Source: Phytophthora quininea
Lineage: Eukaryota; Oomycota; Peronosporomycetes; Peronosporales; Peronosporaceae
Direction: 5' to 3'
Length of the DNA: 64,000 nucleotides
Assembly (NCBI GenBank): GCA_011947345.1
Contig: JAAVTG010000788.1
Span: 62,001 to 126,000 of the forward strand
In this document: positions 1 through 11,410 of the stretch, piece by piece
Position numbering within the stretch: position 1 is the first letter of the stretch
Layout: each line of letters opens with the position of its first letter
Notes under the pieces: generated by a model
Database searches by the model: none
What the model was told of the DNA's origin: nothing
What the model saw: only the letters and a program-made list of their open reading frames with translations
Translations under genes and position numbers: made by a program

Positions 1-681
1 GAACGCCACAAAGGCCTTGTTGCTCTCGCTTGCATTGGCCACGAGCGGCGACCCAGTTAGCATGATGAACAGCATGATGCCGAGCGACCACATGTCGGCC
101 GCGAACGCGTCGTAGCTCTTGCAGTCGACCACTTCGGGTGCCATGTAGTAGGGTTTCCCCACTGACTCTCCTTCGGCGCGCTGCGGCGTGTCGGTGCTCA
201 GTCCAAAGTCCCCGACCTTGCACACGCCTTGGCAGTAGAAGACGTTCTCCAACGACAAGTCGCGGTGGGCGATGCCGTGCGCGTGCAGGTAGCGCACGCC
301 GCTCACGCACTGGCGGAAGAGCTCGAGCGCGTCGAGCTCCGGCAGTCGGTTCTTGGGCGAGCTCTCGAGCACGTCCCAGAGGTCGCCGCCGTTGCAGTAC
401 TCCATGACCACGCACCACGTGTCGTCGGCGTGCAGGAACTCGCCGCGGAAGTGCACGACGTTGGGGTGCGGCGGCAGCGTCATGAGCCGCGTCACCACGC
501 GGTGCTCGCTCCACGGGTTGTCGACGTTCGGGTTGAGCTGCAGCGCCCCCACGGCGCGGGCCAGCGACACCTGCTTGAGTGCCACCAGCTCGTCGTCGTG
601 CAGCGCGTCCTCAAAGAGCCCCACGGGCCCGTAGAGCGCGTCGCTCAGTTGGCGACGTAGACGAAAGCGATCGGCAAACAT
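1..681 (-). CDS. Protein kinase, paralogue A (3' end beyond window)
   Basis: A single open frame on the reverse strand runs from an ATG at 679-681 to the window edge (227 codons seen, C-terminus missing). It starts directly at the kinase fold. Visible landmarks are VALKQV (ATP lysine), HRDLSLEN in the catalytic loop, DFGLSTD, an APE-type YYMAPEV and a DMWSLG helix. It therefore has HRD and DFG, but the catalytic-loop lysine position (HRDxK) is serine, as in the four forward paralogues at 1.8-8.6 kb. It is the most divergent of the five and shows no shared nucleotide blocks with them. A cytoplasmic Ser/Thr kinase is the likely product; substrate unknown. Confidence 0.85.
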   Translation of the reverse strand, partial: MFADRFRLRRQLSDALYGPVGLFEDALHDDELVALKQVSLARAVGALQLNPNVDNPWSEHRVVTRLMTLPPHPNVVHFRGEFLHADDTWCVVMEYCNGGDLWDVLESSPKNRLPELDALELFRQCVSGVRYLHAHGIAHRDLSLENVFYCQGVCKVGDFGLSTDTPQRAEGESVGKPYYMAPEVVDCKSYDAFAADMWSLGIMLFIMLTGSPLVANASESNKAFVAF

Positions 682-1766
682 CTTGACGGGGGCTTGCAGT
701 CGCTTGCAGATTCGGTTGTGTGGCGCAGGGCTTCACCGTGCAGGGCCGAAAGGGTGCTGCGTTTCAACGGAGCGGGAAATGCTATTGCAGAAGGAATTCG
801 TTCGCAAGCGCTGGCTTGAAGGCGTACCTACAAACGAACTCCTTGTCGTGTCAAACACGGCCACAAGTGTTGCAGCCGTTCGTGGCACAAGGCTGTCTTC
901 GCGGCGCTGCGGTCAAGTGCGGGGTTCATGGCGGCGGGGTGCAGTAATAGCTGTAAGTTTTGTCGAGGCCATCGCTGGAGTCGTTGGTGGCTGTGGTGGC
1001 TGCAGTTCGCACGCAGCGGCGACGGTTGAGCGCGCGCGGACTTCGCTTGCGGCGCGGGACTCGTCTGTGAAGCTGATTTCCCCACATAACCGACTGGGCC
1101 CGCAGTGCGGCCTTGCCTCTACAATGCGAACGTGCTGCTCGACTGGAAGTTGGCCGCTTTTCGAGCGCGCGGCCGTGTTGTGCTGCGAGGCGCGTTAAAC
1201 GACAAGTCCAGCGCTCGGCCGGCCTCACACCAGGCGTTGGGCATGGATATGAAGAGGAATTCACCACGGCAAACCGCTTTTGCTGGCGAGATCTATTGCT
1301 ACCAGCGACTGCACGACTCTTCGGCGGCGTGCAACAGCACAACTCACGGGGCTGTTGCAATAGAGCCGTTGAAACCTGCTCTCAAATCGCTTGCAGCGCT
1401 TGACTGCCCAGTGAAGAGTTCGTGGCATGCCGGCGATGACGAATGTCATGCACAGGACGAACTGCAAGGTTCGACGTCCAGGGAATGTGTTTAACCGAAG
1501 AGAGGCAACCCACCAATGCCTCGCCGTACTACCGGTAGGAGTTCTGCGAGCTTGGAGGAACATTAACTTCTGACAGCACAGCGCATTGTTGCCGAGCCTC
1601 GAGCAAACAATCACCTTGATGAGGAAGTGCGAGCAAACCAAACTGGCCACGAGTAGCCGTGCCGGCGGCAGCTACAGGCCCAATGCCCAGCAACCACCAG
1701 GAGCCTCCAGGGTCTGGCTTGGTAAAGTGAAATGCCGAGGCCAAATCTTGTTAACCTTCTAAGCAC
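682..1766. other. Intergenic region without a supported gene
   Basis: This lies between the divergent kinase genes A and B. Open frames here are short, overlap in several frames and resemble no family I recognise. It must hold the promoters of both kinase genes, but I cannot place a start site. Confidence 0.4.
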
Positions 1767-2649
1767 ATGCGCCGTCTACAAGGAACTCGCGGGACGGAGC
1801 GTCCAGTCACGTCTGATGCCTGTTCAAAAGCAACAGCATCCTCTCCGTCAAGCGATGTAACAAGTTTTTCACGCCCTGTGACCCACGGCCAGTACTTCGT
1901 GCAGCGGCAGCTCGGCGACGTCTGGGCACCTCCACCTCGCCCGACGAGCACTCGCCGACAATCTGGTGCTCGACAATCCTTGGACCGAGAGCCGCACGCT
2001 CGCCGTGCTCGCTGCCCTCGGGCCGCACGACAACATCGTCCACACCAGACACCAGTTCCAGCAGGACGACGCGTGGTTCGCGGTCATGGAGTTCTGCGAT
2101 GGCGGAGACCTGTGGCAGCTTCTACAACAGGCTCCCAACCACCATCTGCCAGAGCCACAGACCATGACCGTCTTCGCGCAGATCGTTCGCGGCGTGCATT
2201 TACTGCACTCGAACGGCATCGCCCACCGAGACCTATCGCTGGAGAACGTGCTGCTGCGCGATGGCGTGTGCAAGATCTGCGACTTTGGGCTCAGCACGGA
2301 CGCGAGTCGAGTGTGTTGCGAACGTGTGGGCAAGGCGTACTACATGGCCCCGGAGGTGGTGGCCGGAGACTGCTACGACCCACGCGCAGCCGACGTGTGG
2401 TCTCTGGGCATTGTCCTGTTCGTGCTGCTGACGGGGTCGCCACTGACGCCCATCGCGGCCGAGAAAGAGAAGGCATTCATCGTCCTGCAGCAGTTCGGCG
2501 TCGACTCCATTTTGGAGGCCTGGAACATGGCCGACCTAGCTACCCGACCGACCGTGCAGCTGCTGACCGGCCTGCTGCGGATCAACCCAAGCAAGCGGTT
2601 TAATATCGACGAGGTCATGGCGCATTCGGCCATGCATTTTGCGGCGTAA
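1767..2649 (+). pseudogene. Protein kinase paralogue B, ATP-binding lobe deleted
   Basis: Kinase homology starts near 1884 (HGQYFVQRQLG). Compared with paralogue C, 15 bases coding most of the glycine-rich loop are missing near 1915, and a net 50 bases containing VAIK are missing after GDVW near 1926. The second loss also changes frame. From 1966 (LDNPWTESR) to the stop at 2649 the frame is open and typical, with HRDLSLEN, CDFGLST, YYMAPEV and DVWSLG. The piece from 1997 to about 2166 looks identical to paralogue C. A product starting at the Met near 1966 would be a C-lobe without nucleotide-binding residues, so I call a pseudogene; a regulatory fragment is the less likely alternative. Confidence 0.75.
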
Positions 2650-4659
2650 AATCCCAAGCGAATACGTTTGATTACAAGCTTCATCGGCGTTCGAGATCAA
2701 GGAGCATGACAGCTAGCCACGACCAACTGATGAATCAATGTCAACTTCCGCTATTCTGTCGGAACAAGAATGGTGCTGTGGTCACCATTGCGACGTCCAA
2801 AAAGAACACTTGGCGCAAGGGTCCCCAATGACCTCGCAGCTGCATGCAAGTAGGTGGTACTTCGAAATTAAGAACTGACGAACTGGACTGACTGTTTCCT
2901 ACAGCGCTCCGGGATCTCGCGTGGGACACCGTACAGCTTAGTCATCTTTTGCCCACACTCTCGCCGCAGACCTTGTCAACGTTCGTGCGATTGCACAAAC
3001 TGCAAAGGTACCTGCGGTTCCTGCACCGAGGAGATGCCAGTAGTAGCTTCTCGCTAAAGAACCCGGAGACCACAAGTCACGTGTGTTGGAACTGCTGTCT
3101 GGAGCGGAGGATCCAGTCGTGCGGTTTGAAGTGCCGGTCTCGGCTCAAGGGTTGTCAAAGTGTTGTCAGCAGCCGCTCGCTGAGCTTGAGGTGCGTCTTC
3201 GCTGCGCGATGTCCACAGCTGTATCGCGTCGAATTATTGGTCTCCGTCGTGTGCCAGGCATCGGACGCCGTTGATCCAAATGACACGAGAATTCACTGGT
3301 GTACGCAGATTTGACACCAAAACATGCCGTCGAAGATGTCAAGTTGTTTTCGTAGCCACAGATGCATGAATCACTCCAAGGGAGCGCGGCCGTGTACTGG
3401 TCTACCAGCAATGAAGCAATCTGCAGTGGAAAATCAAGATGGGAATGTTCGCAATGGTCATATTGTTGTTTTTCTTGGATCGATGGCAATTACGCTTGGA
3501 CAAGAGAAGTTATGGAACGGGCGACCAAAGCAACGTCTACATTGCTGTTTTCCTGGACACTTAACGCAATGTATGGAGGTTATTGTCTTATTTCTCTGCC
3601 TGGATCACGCTACGGTGAGGCATACCATCGCTGTAAGTATAATATTTCCAATCACACGATTTGCCAAGATTATTCCCATGGAAGCTCAAAGAAGTCGTCA
3701 CGCCACATAATGCTCAACGCGCCGTCAGGCAGATTTTTTTTTTTTTTTTGGGGGGTATCTGGAGTCTGGCAAGTGCCCTAAGTGTGTGAATCAAATGGAA
3801 ACTGGAGTCTCTGTGGCGATTGATAGCGTGGAACTCGCTTTGAACTACAAGCACAGCAAGAAACACATTAGCATGCATTGAGTCATGCCCAGGAGTGTCG
3901 CCTCAATGAACAATGCTCATTTGCGGAGGCATCTTCTGCTGCGATCTGCTTGTATATACGATATCGCGCCCAAGGATGATCGTATGGGAGTTTTCGTTCG
4001 TGCACGGCAATATGCTTGTTGGCTTTCATCGCTGAAGACCTCCCAATGTCCACAACTATGGTAATATGCTTAGAAGCGTGAAGGTTTAGTGCTAATATGT
4101 ATGCTTGTATTGATTCATTTCCTACCGCTGCTAGCAAGCGCCTGAGAGCTTGTCGTTTTATTTATCATTCGAAGCCAATCCCATTTTGACGGAACAAAAT
4201 GAAGCCGTTGGCAAAGCCCACACCACGGCATTCCTTTGGACAATAGATCAGCTCTCATTGGAATTGCTGTCCGGGTCGCAGTCAGCAACTGCAGTCTTGT
4301 TGGAGGCTGCAAAGGTGAGTTATGATGCAACGGCTTAAAAATATGGTGCGTCGTGGCGTCGCTGCCTTGCAGGCGACAGCAAACCCGCAAATGATCGAGG
4401 CACTGTCATCGCATGGATGAACGAGTAGCAGCACGTTCACAGCCTGAGGCAAGCTCAAGAATCATAACAGGGCGTCGCCTCATCACACATTGGACAGCAC
4501 ACCCTTCCAGTATGGAGTGATGATGGAAATTCTGATCATATTTGATCATCTTGACATGTCGTAGCGTTTAGAGATGATGCTCCGTCTGCGCGTAATTCGA
4601 ACTAAAGCCAACAAACGCCAGTCATTTCCAGAGTCGCAGCAAAACCCCACGGCCTCAGG
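2650..4659. other. Intergenic region between kinases B and C
   Basis: About 2 kb with no gene I can support. An open frame at 3083-3274 (LELLSGAEDPVVRFEV...) could be an exon remnant but matches nothing I know. There is a T-run followed by Gs near 3731-3756. Confidence 0.35.
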
Positions 4660-5505
4660 ATGTCAATCCTTATGCTTCACGACCGATACCTCCTGCAGCG
4701 GCAGCTTGGCGTCGCAATCTACGGCGACGTCTGGCTTGCCGTCGACACTCGCGATGGCAACGCCCCCGTCGCCATTAAACAAGTGCATCTCGACCTCGCA
4801 CGACGGGCGCTCACTGACAACCTCCCACTCGACAACCCCTGGACCGAGAGCCGTACGCTCGCCGTGCTCGCTGCCCTCGGGCCGCACGACAACATCGTCC
4901 ACACCAGACACCAGTTCCAGCAGGACGACGCGTGGTTCGCGGTCATGGAGTTCTGCGATGGCGGAGACCTGTGGCAGCTTCTACAACAGGCTCCCAACCA
5001 CCATCTGCCAGAGCCACAGACCATGGCTGTTTTTGCGCAGATCGTTCGCGGCGTGCATTTACTGCACTCGAACGGCATCGCTCACCGGGACTTATCGCTG
5101 GAGAACGTGCTGTTGCGCGACGGCGTGTGCAAGATCTGCGACTTTGGTCTCAGCACGGATGCGAACCGTGTCTGCCGTGAATTCGTGGGCAAGGCATACT
5201 ACGTGGCTCCAGAGGTTGTGGCAGGTGACCCCTACGACCCCTGTGCCGCCGATATGTGGTCTCTGGGGATTATCCTGTTCGTGATGTTGACGGGGTCGCC
5301 TTTGACTCCCACCGCATCCGACGATGAGCTCGCTTTTAAGGCGTTCAAGGCATTTGGTGTTCGTGGAATTCTTCAGCATTGGGGAATGGATGGCGAGGTG
5401 CCGGTGGCTACTCGAAATTTAATGACGGGGTTGTTGAAAGTTGACCCGATTCATCGCTTCACCATCGAGGATGTGGTGGCCAATCCAGCCTTGGTGCTTC
5501 CATGA
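4660..5505 (+). CDS. Protein kinase, paralogue C
   Basis: A complete, uninterrupted kinase of at most 281 residues, with almost no sequence outside the kinase fold. Two in-frame ATGs exist (4660 and 4672). The second gives the start MLHDRYLLQ shared with paralogue E and is my preference. Numbered from 4660: degenerate glycine loop near residues 17-22 (GVAIYG), VAIK lysine at 40, HRD at 142-144 followed by Leu-Ser instead of Leu-Lys, DFG at 161-163, then VAPEV and DMWSLG. The ATP lysine and both catalytic aspartates are present, so activity is plausible despite the serine. The 5' part is identical to paralogue D and the 3' part to paralogue E, which points to gene conversion in the array. Confidence 0.9.
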   Translation: MSILMLHDRYLLQRQLGVAIYGDVWLAVDTRDGNAPVAIKQVHLDLARRALTDNLPLDNPWTESRTLAVLAALGPHDNIVHTRHQFQQDDAWFAVMEFCDGGDLWQLLQQAPNHHLPEPQTMAVFAQIVRGVHLLHSNGIAHRDLSLENVLLRDGVCKICDFGLSTDANRVCREFVGKAYYVAPEVVAGDPYDPCAADMWSLGIILFVMLTGSPLTPTASDDELAFKAFKAFGVRGILQHWGMDGEVPVATRNLMTGLLKVDPIHRFTIEDVVANPALVLP

Positions 5506-6326
5506 ATGGAGTGTGTGTTGGTGAAGGTCCCGTTTGAATGTTACCTACAAGTTCGTTGTCAAGCAGATCTTGAAGACTATTTCATGATTCCTTTTGTTTA
5601 CCTTGCGAAAGAGACAAAAGAATTCTGGTCTGTTTCCTCTATACCAGGTTGCGTACCAGGCTGAGTGCTGGAAATACGTTTTAGGTTATCACTGTCTATG
5701 AAGTGATCAACAGTTTAAAGTGCATCGAGGAGTAGCGTGCGGGTTAGCATCTGATAGCACGTGTACACCCTCTGAATTGAGAATAAGTTCATTTTAACGT
5801 GCCTATCCTCCTCTTAAAATCCTCGTCTGGGGACTAGTTCTATCACAGAGGCCAAAAACGCGCTGTCCTTTATGCAATGTCAGGTCTGTATCCGGTATCT
5901 ACGCCCTACAAGATTGCAAGATTCAATCAGGTCGAGTCGTCGAAGATCGATTAGAGTTGAGCTGTGAACGGTATTCCTTCGCGACTATGAACAATGCAAG
6001 CTTCGACAACCGCAGTGGTTTCGGAAAAGGGTCCTCAATGACCATAGTGTAGCTTCGATAAAGTACGTGCATCTTGAGCTTTGGACTTTGTTTTTGTCAC
6101 AGCTTCAAGCCCCGCTCACTCGCTTAAACTATTTTACAGCACAGCTCAGCGCTCATCATCTCACCTGTACTGCTAGAACTCAGCGCACTTCCACGAATTC
6201 AACGGGATGGTCCATAAAGCGCCACGCTGGAGATGCTCCACCGTCTCGACGCTCCTTCAATGGAAGACCCACCGTCACTTCTGAAATTGCAACCAAAGCG
6301 TGGACCCTTCAAAAGTTTCCAGCACG
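5506..6326. other. Intergenic region between kinases C and D
   Basis: No gene supported. An open frame continues upstream of the paralogue D ATG (6067 onwards) but is Ser/Thr-rich and not conserved in the paralogues. Confidence 0.35.
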
Positions 6327-7159
6327 ATGCTCCATGGTCAGTTCCTTATCCAGCGACAGATCGGCGTCGCAATCTACGGCGACGTCTGGCTTGCCGTCGA
6401 CACTCGCGATGGCAACGCCCCCGTCGCCATTAAACAAGTGCATCTCGACCTCGCACGACGGGCGCTCACTGACAACCTCCCACTCGACAACCCCTGGACC
6501 GAGAGCCGTACGCTCGCCGTGCTCGCTGCCCTCGGGCCGCACGACAACATCGTCCACACCAGACACCAGTTCCAGCAGGACGACGCGTGGTTCGCGGTCA
6601 TGGAGTTCTGCGATGGCGGAGACCTGTGGCAGCGTCTGGAGCAGGCGCCCAATCGCCGACTGCCAGAGCCGCAAGCCATGACCGTCTTCGCACAGATCGT
6701 TCGCGGCGTGCACTTGCTGCACTCGAACGGCATTGCCCACCGAGACCTATCGCTGGAAAACGTGATGCTGCGCGGTGGTGTGTGCAAGATCTGCGACTTT
6801 GGACTCAGCACCGAGGTGACTCGTGTGTGCCACGAATCCGTCGGTAGAGCGTACTACGCCGCCCCGGAAGTGGTGGCCGGCAAGTGCTACGATCCCCGCG
6901 CAGCAGACATGTGGTCGTTGGGCTCTCTGCTCTTCGTGCTGTTGACGGGTTCTCCACTGATGTTGACTGCGACTGAAAAGGAACCAGTGTTGAGAACGCT
7001 GCATGAGCTTGGAGTCAATGGCGTCCTAGCCGCCTGGGGGTGAGCGGACTGATCTCACTGGAGACTGTGGGGCTGCTGGATGGGATGCTTCAAATTGATC
7101 CTCGCGCTCGTTTCACGATCGAGATCGTGGAGCTCCACCTGGCGTTACAGCTCCCATGA
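6327..7159 (+). CDS. Protein kinase, paralogue D (frame break near 7036)
   Basis: The start MLHGQFLIQ at 6327 aligns with the starts of C and E. Glycine loop, VAIK, HRDLSLEN, CDFGLST, YYAAPEV and DMWSLG are all present. The frame closes at a TGA beginning 7041, immediately after a run of five G (7036-7040). One extra base there would carry the frame through the usual C-terminal helix to the TGA at 7157-7159. Paralogue C has no such break. A sequence error in the G-run or a true late frameshift removing the last 40 or so residues are both possible. Bases 6363-6633 look identical to 4708-4978 of paralogue C. Confidence 0.8.
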
Positions 7160-7764
7160 GCGAACCAACCTTCCACACCTACACATACCACGCTGCGAGA
7201 GATGTCTTTCGCGATGTCGTGCAAGCTGAAGTACTAGGTCGTGTATAAAGCTCTGCGCGTTGTTCTAAGGGTAGTAGTGGCGGCAAAGGAAACTTTACTC
7301 AAATGGAAACCCCTGTTGTATGGTATCGCATCGAGCAAGTCAGACCGGAGCTCAGTGGCGACACAGGACGACAAAAAGAAGGATATGCCAACGAAGCCAA
7401 TCGATGGACAACTACTGCCGTGAGACCCGACCTCTGAAGGTGAAGATGAGAGCACCACCAACTAAACCGAAGGGCGCCCATGCCTCTGGTACAAGGGTAA
7501 GCTCGAGCATCTTGAGCGTCTAGATTGGACAGATATCCGCGCACATGTGTAGATTCAAGACGAGTGACTTCCATATTGTCAGCATGATGAGATCCGGTAG
7601 AAAGTGCGCTGGGTCCTCGATGACCACTGTAGCAGCTCAGCTTGGGCGGCGGAGTTTTTATGAAATCTCTGTCGATGATCGGCGACCACGACCATTGATA
7701 ACACGCTCAAGGAATTCGGATTCCATGTGATCCATTTCCAGATCCCCAAGCAGCGAGAATCGCG
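7160..7764. other. Intergenic region between kinases D and E
   Basis: No supported gene. Short overlapping frames only. Confidence 0.35.
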
Positions 7765-8597
7765 ATGCTTCACGACCGATACCTCCTGCAGCGGCAGCTT
7801 GGCGTCGCGATCTACGGCGATGTCTGGCTCGCCGTCGATACCCGCGACGACGACGCCCCCGTCGCCATCAAACAAGTGTATCTCAACGACGCGCGGCGAG
7901 CACTCGCCGACAACCTCCACCTCGACAATCCCTGGACCGAGAGCCGCACGCTCGCCGTGTTAACCGCGCTCGGACCGCATGACCACATCGTCCACACCCG
8001 AGAGCAATTCCAACAGAATGATACGTGGTTCGCGGTCATGGAGTTCTGCGATGGCGGAGACCTGTGGCAGCTTCTACAACAGGCTCCCAACCACCATCTG
8101 CCAGAGCCACAGACCATGGCTGTTTTTGCGCAGATCGTTCGCGGCGTGCATTTACTGCACTCGAACGGCATCGCTCACCGGGACTTATCGCTGGAGAACG
8201 TGCTGTTGCGCGACGGCGTGTGCAAGATCTGCGACTTTGGTCTCAGCACGGATGCGAACCGTGTCTGCCGTGAATTCGTGGGCAAGGCATACTACGTGGC
8301 TCCAGAGGTTGTGGCAGGTGACCCCTACGACCCCTGTGCCGCCGATATGTGGTCTCTGGGGATTATCCTGTTCGTGATGTTGACGGGGTCGCCTTTGACG
8401 CCCATAGCTTCCGAGGACGAGCCAGCATTCAAAGCGATGGGGAATTTGGCGTCGTTAGAATTCTCGAACACTGGGAGCTGGCTGCGCTGGTGCCGGCGGC
8501 GACCCGGAACTTACTGGTGGGGATGCTGCAGATTGACCCCAGCGCTCGGTCCACGATTGAGGAAGTGGTGAACGACGTGGAGTTAGTGCTGCCATAA
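7765..8597 (+). CDS. Protein kinase, paralogue E (frame break near 8440)
   Basis: Starts MLHDRYLLQRQLG as in paralogue C. All kinase landmarks are present (VAIK, HRDLSLEN, CDFGLST, VAPEV, DMWSLG). The frame is lost at a run of four G (8439-8442); one more base restores the family C-terminus (HWELA... to VELVLP) ending at the TAA at 8595-8597. Bases 8026-8399 look identical to 4934-5307 of paralogue C, while the 5' third differs. This is the last gene of the four-gene direct array. Confidence 0.8.
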
Positions 8598-9104
8598 ATG
8601 TCGATGCAAAAGCATGTGAAGTTATCCTTGTGCGTGTTATCATACCGATAACTGTCAAGTTAATGGTATCTTGTCAAACTAAAAGAATAAATGGTTTCCC
8701 ATCTTTTGAATTGTTTGCGAGAGCAGAACGGAAGCATAACGCTCAAAACTCGCGTCAACAACTAAGTAGAATACTGTGTCAATCAATGCTGCTTACTTTC
8801 TTATGGTACTGATCGACGTTGGGGTATTTTTTCTTTCGCGATGGCTCTACAAGCAGAAGAAGCTACACGTATTAGAAAGGCGTGCTTCTCTTTCTTGCAC
8901 ATGACGAACTTCAGCTTGCCGAGTTATTTATTTCCCCATCAACAGTATGGCGCTGCTTTTCGTCATTCTGACCCCGGCAGAGCAATTCTGTTCTGTTGGT
9001 CGACACAGCACAAGTTCTCGTTGCAACTTTCTCATTGGTCTAAAATGGACATTTTTATTCTTGCTGAATATTATAATACAACTTCACGTTGGATCGCCGA
9101 CGCA
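8598..9104. other. Intergenic region
   Basis: AT-rich stretch with no recognisable gene; it separates the kinase array from the transporter gene. Confidence 0.35.
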
Positions 9105-10952
9105 ATGCTAGCGTCCCTGCGTCGCGCCACCGTGCGCTTCCCCGCCGGCATCGCGGTCTACCCCACCCCTTAGCCTCCACCCCAGTACGTGCCCGATACT
9201 CTGTCTTCTCACTAATTAATAGGCAAGTATTTCTAAAAATATGTGTTATTTTAAATTCAGAATAAGATTGGATTCCTCGGTGGTCGAAATTTACAATCCA
9301 GTATTCGGCCGTTGACGTCGCTGACTCCGAAGAACAAGGCGGACGCTATCGAGTTCCCGAGTTTACACGGCAAGAATTTGCTGAGTCTCGTGTCGAGAGC
9401 GCGCAATTTCCACCCATTGGACTGGTCCGAAGGCGTGGGGGCTGCAGAGGAGACGGACCAATGGGACCTCATGGATCCGCACTACGACCTCACTACTGCT
9501 AAACTCACCAAGCTTTTTCACGCTTCAAACCGAACGGTGAGTTTTTTTAATTATTATTATTTTTAAAGATATTTTGTGTTATAACACTGCCTTTTAGAGG
9601 ACGGGATTTTGTCGTACGATGGTTTTCGTCAAGGACTGCAAGCGATGGGAATTTCTTGTCATGATGATGAGCAGTTCAAAACGTTTATCGGACAAGTCGA
9701 CGACGATAAAAGCGGAGGCATCACATACGAGGAGTTCCTGTATGCGATCCAGGAGATCAAGTTGGCGCAACTCTTCAGCCCGGACTTTGTGCGCGCCATA
9801 GCACGAGAATACGTGAGGATTTATGGGGTCGCTGCGCCCGTGGCAAAGCTCGGTTCGATTGAGTACTCGTCGGATCGGATTCGAAGCGCGTACCCGATCG
9901 ATGAGGTAGAGAAATTTATGTACTCGAGACGACCCAGTTGGGCCAGTGTGCGATGGATCAATGTCGAAGGAACAGACCCGTTATTAATGCGAAGACTGGC
10001 GGTACGTTACCGTTTGCATCCGCTTGCAGTGGAGGACACTCTCGATGCGGATCTTGAACGACCCAAATACGAACATTATGAGGAGCATTCGTCCTTGATC
10101 CTGCAAACAGTGCACGCGCGGGATCTGAGTACGGCTTTAGAGTATCAGAGCATGTATCGTGCTTCACTGTACGTTCGGGACAATACCGTGTCGCCGTTTG
10201 AAACGATGAGCAAGATCGAGTTGGAACGGAGACTGAACGAACTTGCAATGGGTCGGATTATGACTCCCCCAGAACAGCTAAGCTTGTATATCTTGGACAA
10301 CGTGGTGATCAGTGTGCAAGAGTCCCCCAGTGTGCTCTGGCCCACTCTGAAACAACGACTGGACACGTCGTACTCGAAGGTTCGGCAAAGTAACGCGGCG
10401 TTCCTAGTGTACTCTATCGTAGATGTGTGTGTCGATGAGTTGTCGCCGATTGCGCACACGTACGGAGCCAAAGTGGCTATGTTAGCTCGACTGCTTCACC
10501 TAGACCCGCGGGACTTTGATGTCGACCGTCTTGCCAAATGCTCCAAGGAAATCAAAGGCCTCAAACTTCTGTGCAAGCCGCTGCGGGAGATGATTGCCCA
10601 GCTCATGGAGTCCAGCGACTTTGAAGGCGAGACGCTGCGGTATTTCCGCGATATTCAAGACCACGTGACGGTCATTGACGAAACGTGCGATCGCCACTTG
10701 GACCGGTGCCGTAGTCTGGTGGACGATTTCCACAACGCGCGGTTGGCTCAGCAGAACGAAGTGAGTTACACCTTGACGCTCGTGGCCACGGTGTTTTTGC
10801 CGGCGCAATTCCTCACGGGGCTGTACGGAATGAATTTCGAGAATATGCCAGAGCTGCAATACGAACACGGCTATTTGATCTGGTGGGGAGTTACGACGTC
10901 GATCGCTGCGGGCACCGTTGTGTACTTTAAGTCTTACAAAAAGTGGTTTTAA
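9105..10952 (+). CDS. CorA/MRS2-type Mg2+ transporter with EF-hand
   Basis: The main exon runs from 9600 to the TAA ending 10952. It contains a canonical EF-hand loop (DDDKSGGITYEE, bases about 9700-9735), a long cytosolic or matrix domain, and a C-terminal pair of membrane spans separated by the family signature YGMNF. A second exon, 9312-9536 or longer, joins it across a 63-bp intron (9537-9599, GTGAGT...AG) in phase 0; that frame has no ATG and is open upstream to a stop at 9252-9254. A good acceptor (TTCAG) ends at 9260. A candidate first exon at 9105 encodes an Arg-rich start (MLASLRRAT) that would splice in frame at GTGCGC and could be a mitochondrial targeting signal. The 5' exon is the uncertain part. 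Known for the family: a pentameric Mg2+ channel. Ca2+ control through the EF-hand is inference. Confidence 0.85.
9537..9599 (+). other. Intron of the CorA-like gene
   Basis: GTGAGT donor after ACG, T-rich body, AG at 9598-9599. Removing it joins the two exons in phase 0, whereas the alternative AG two bases earlier breaks the frame. Its 63-bp length is typical of oomycete introns. Confidence 0.75.
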
Positions 10953-11410
10953 CTGGCCGCTGCAACTTCTAACAAGTTAAGTTTGCTTTGTTTGGGAGAT
11001 ATCACAAGTTTCCTTAAGTGTTCAGTGGAGTTGTCGACCCACTTCTGAGTGGATGGAGCATTTGCCACTCGTTTGTGCTGGCCATCTAATACGTAACGAT
11101 GCCCAGGAGATCTCTGCGAGACAACTCAAGGACGCGCCGGTTGTCCTCCAAAAGGGCCGGCAAGAAGTAGTGCACGCTCCATTACGGAACCACTTCACCG
11201 AACTCTGAGAAAGGTAGTCTATGGCTAGGAGGCATCAGCAGGGTATCTTGTGGGCCGAGTTCACTGTCCACATTTGTTTCGTGCCTCAAGTCGAATGGGA
11301 GGGGCAAAGGTAAGGAACGCCTGGGCTCAAGCGCGGCCTGATCTTCCTGAATAGCCGCACAGGGCCGTTATTACAGAATTTGCGACGAGCTGGACAAGGA
11401 CTCTTGAACG
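10953..11410. other. Intergenic region
   Basis: No gene seen between the transporter and the PH-domain gene. Confidence 0.35.

Noticed and set aside
3083..3274. Short protein-like frame between kinases B and C
   Set aside because: Only 64 codons, no homology recognised, no paralogue in the window.
4663..8171. Reverse and +1/+2 open frames repeated at each kinase gene
   Set aside because: They recur only because the kinase genes are paralogous; no independent coding signal.
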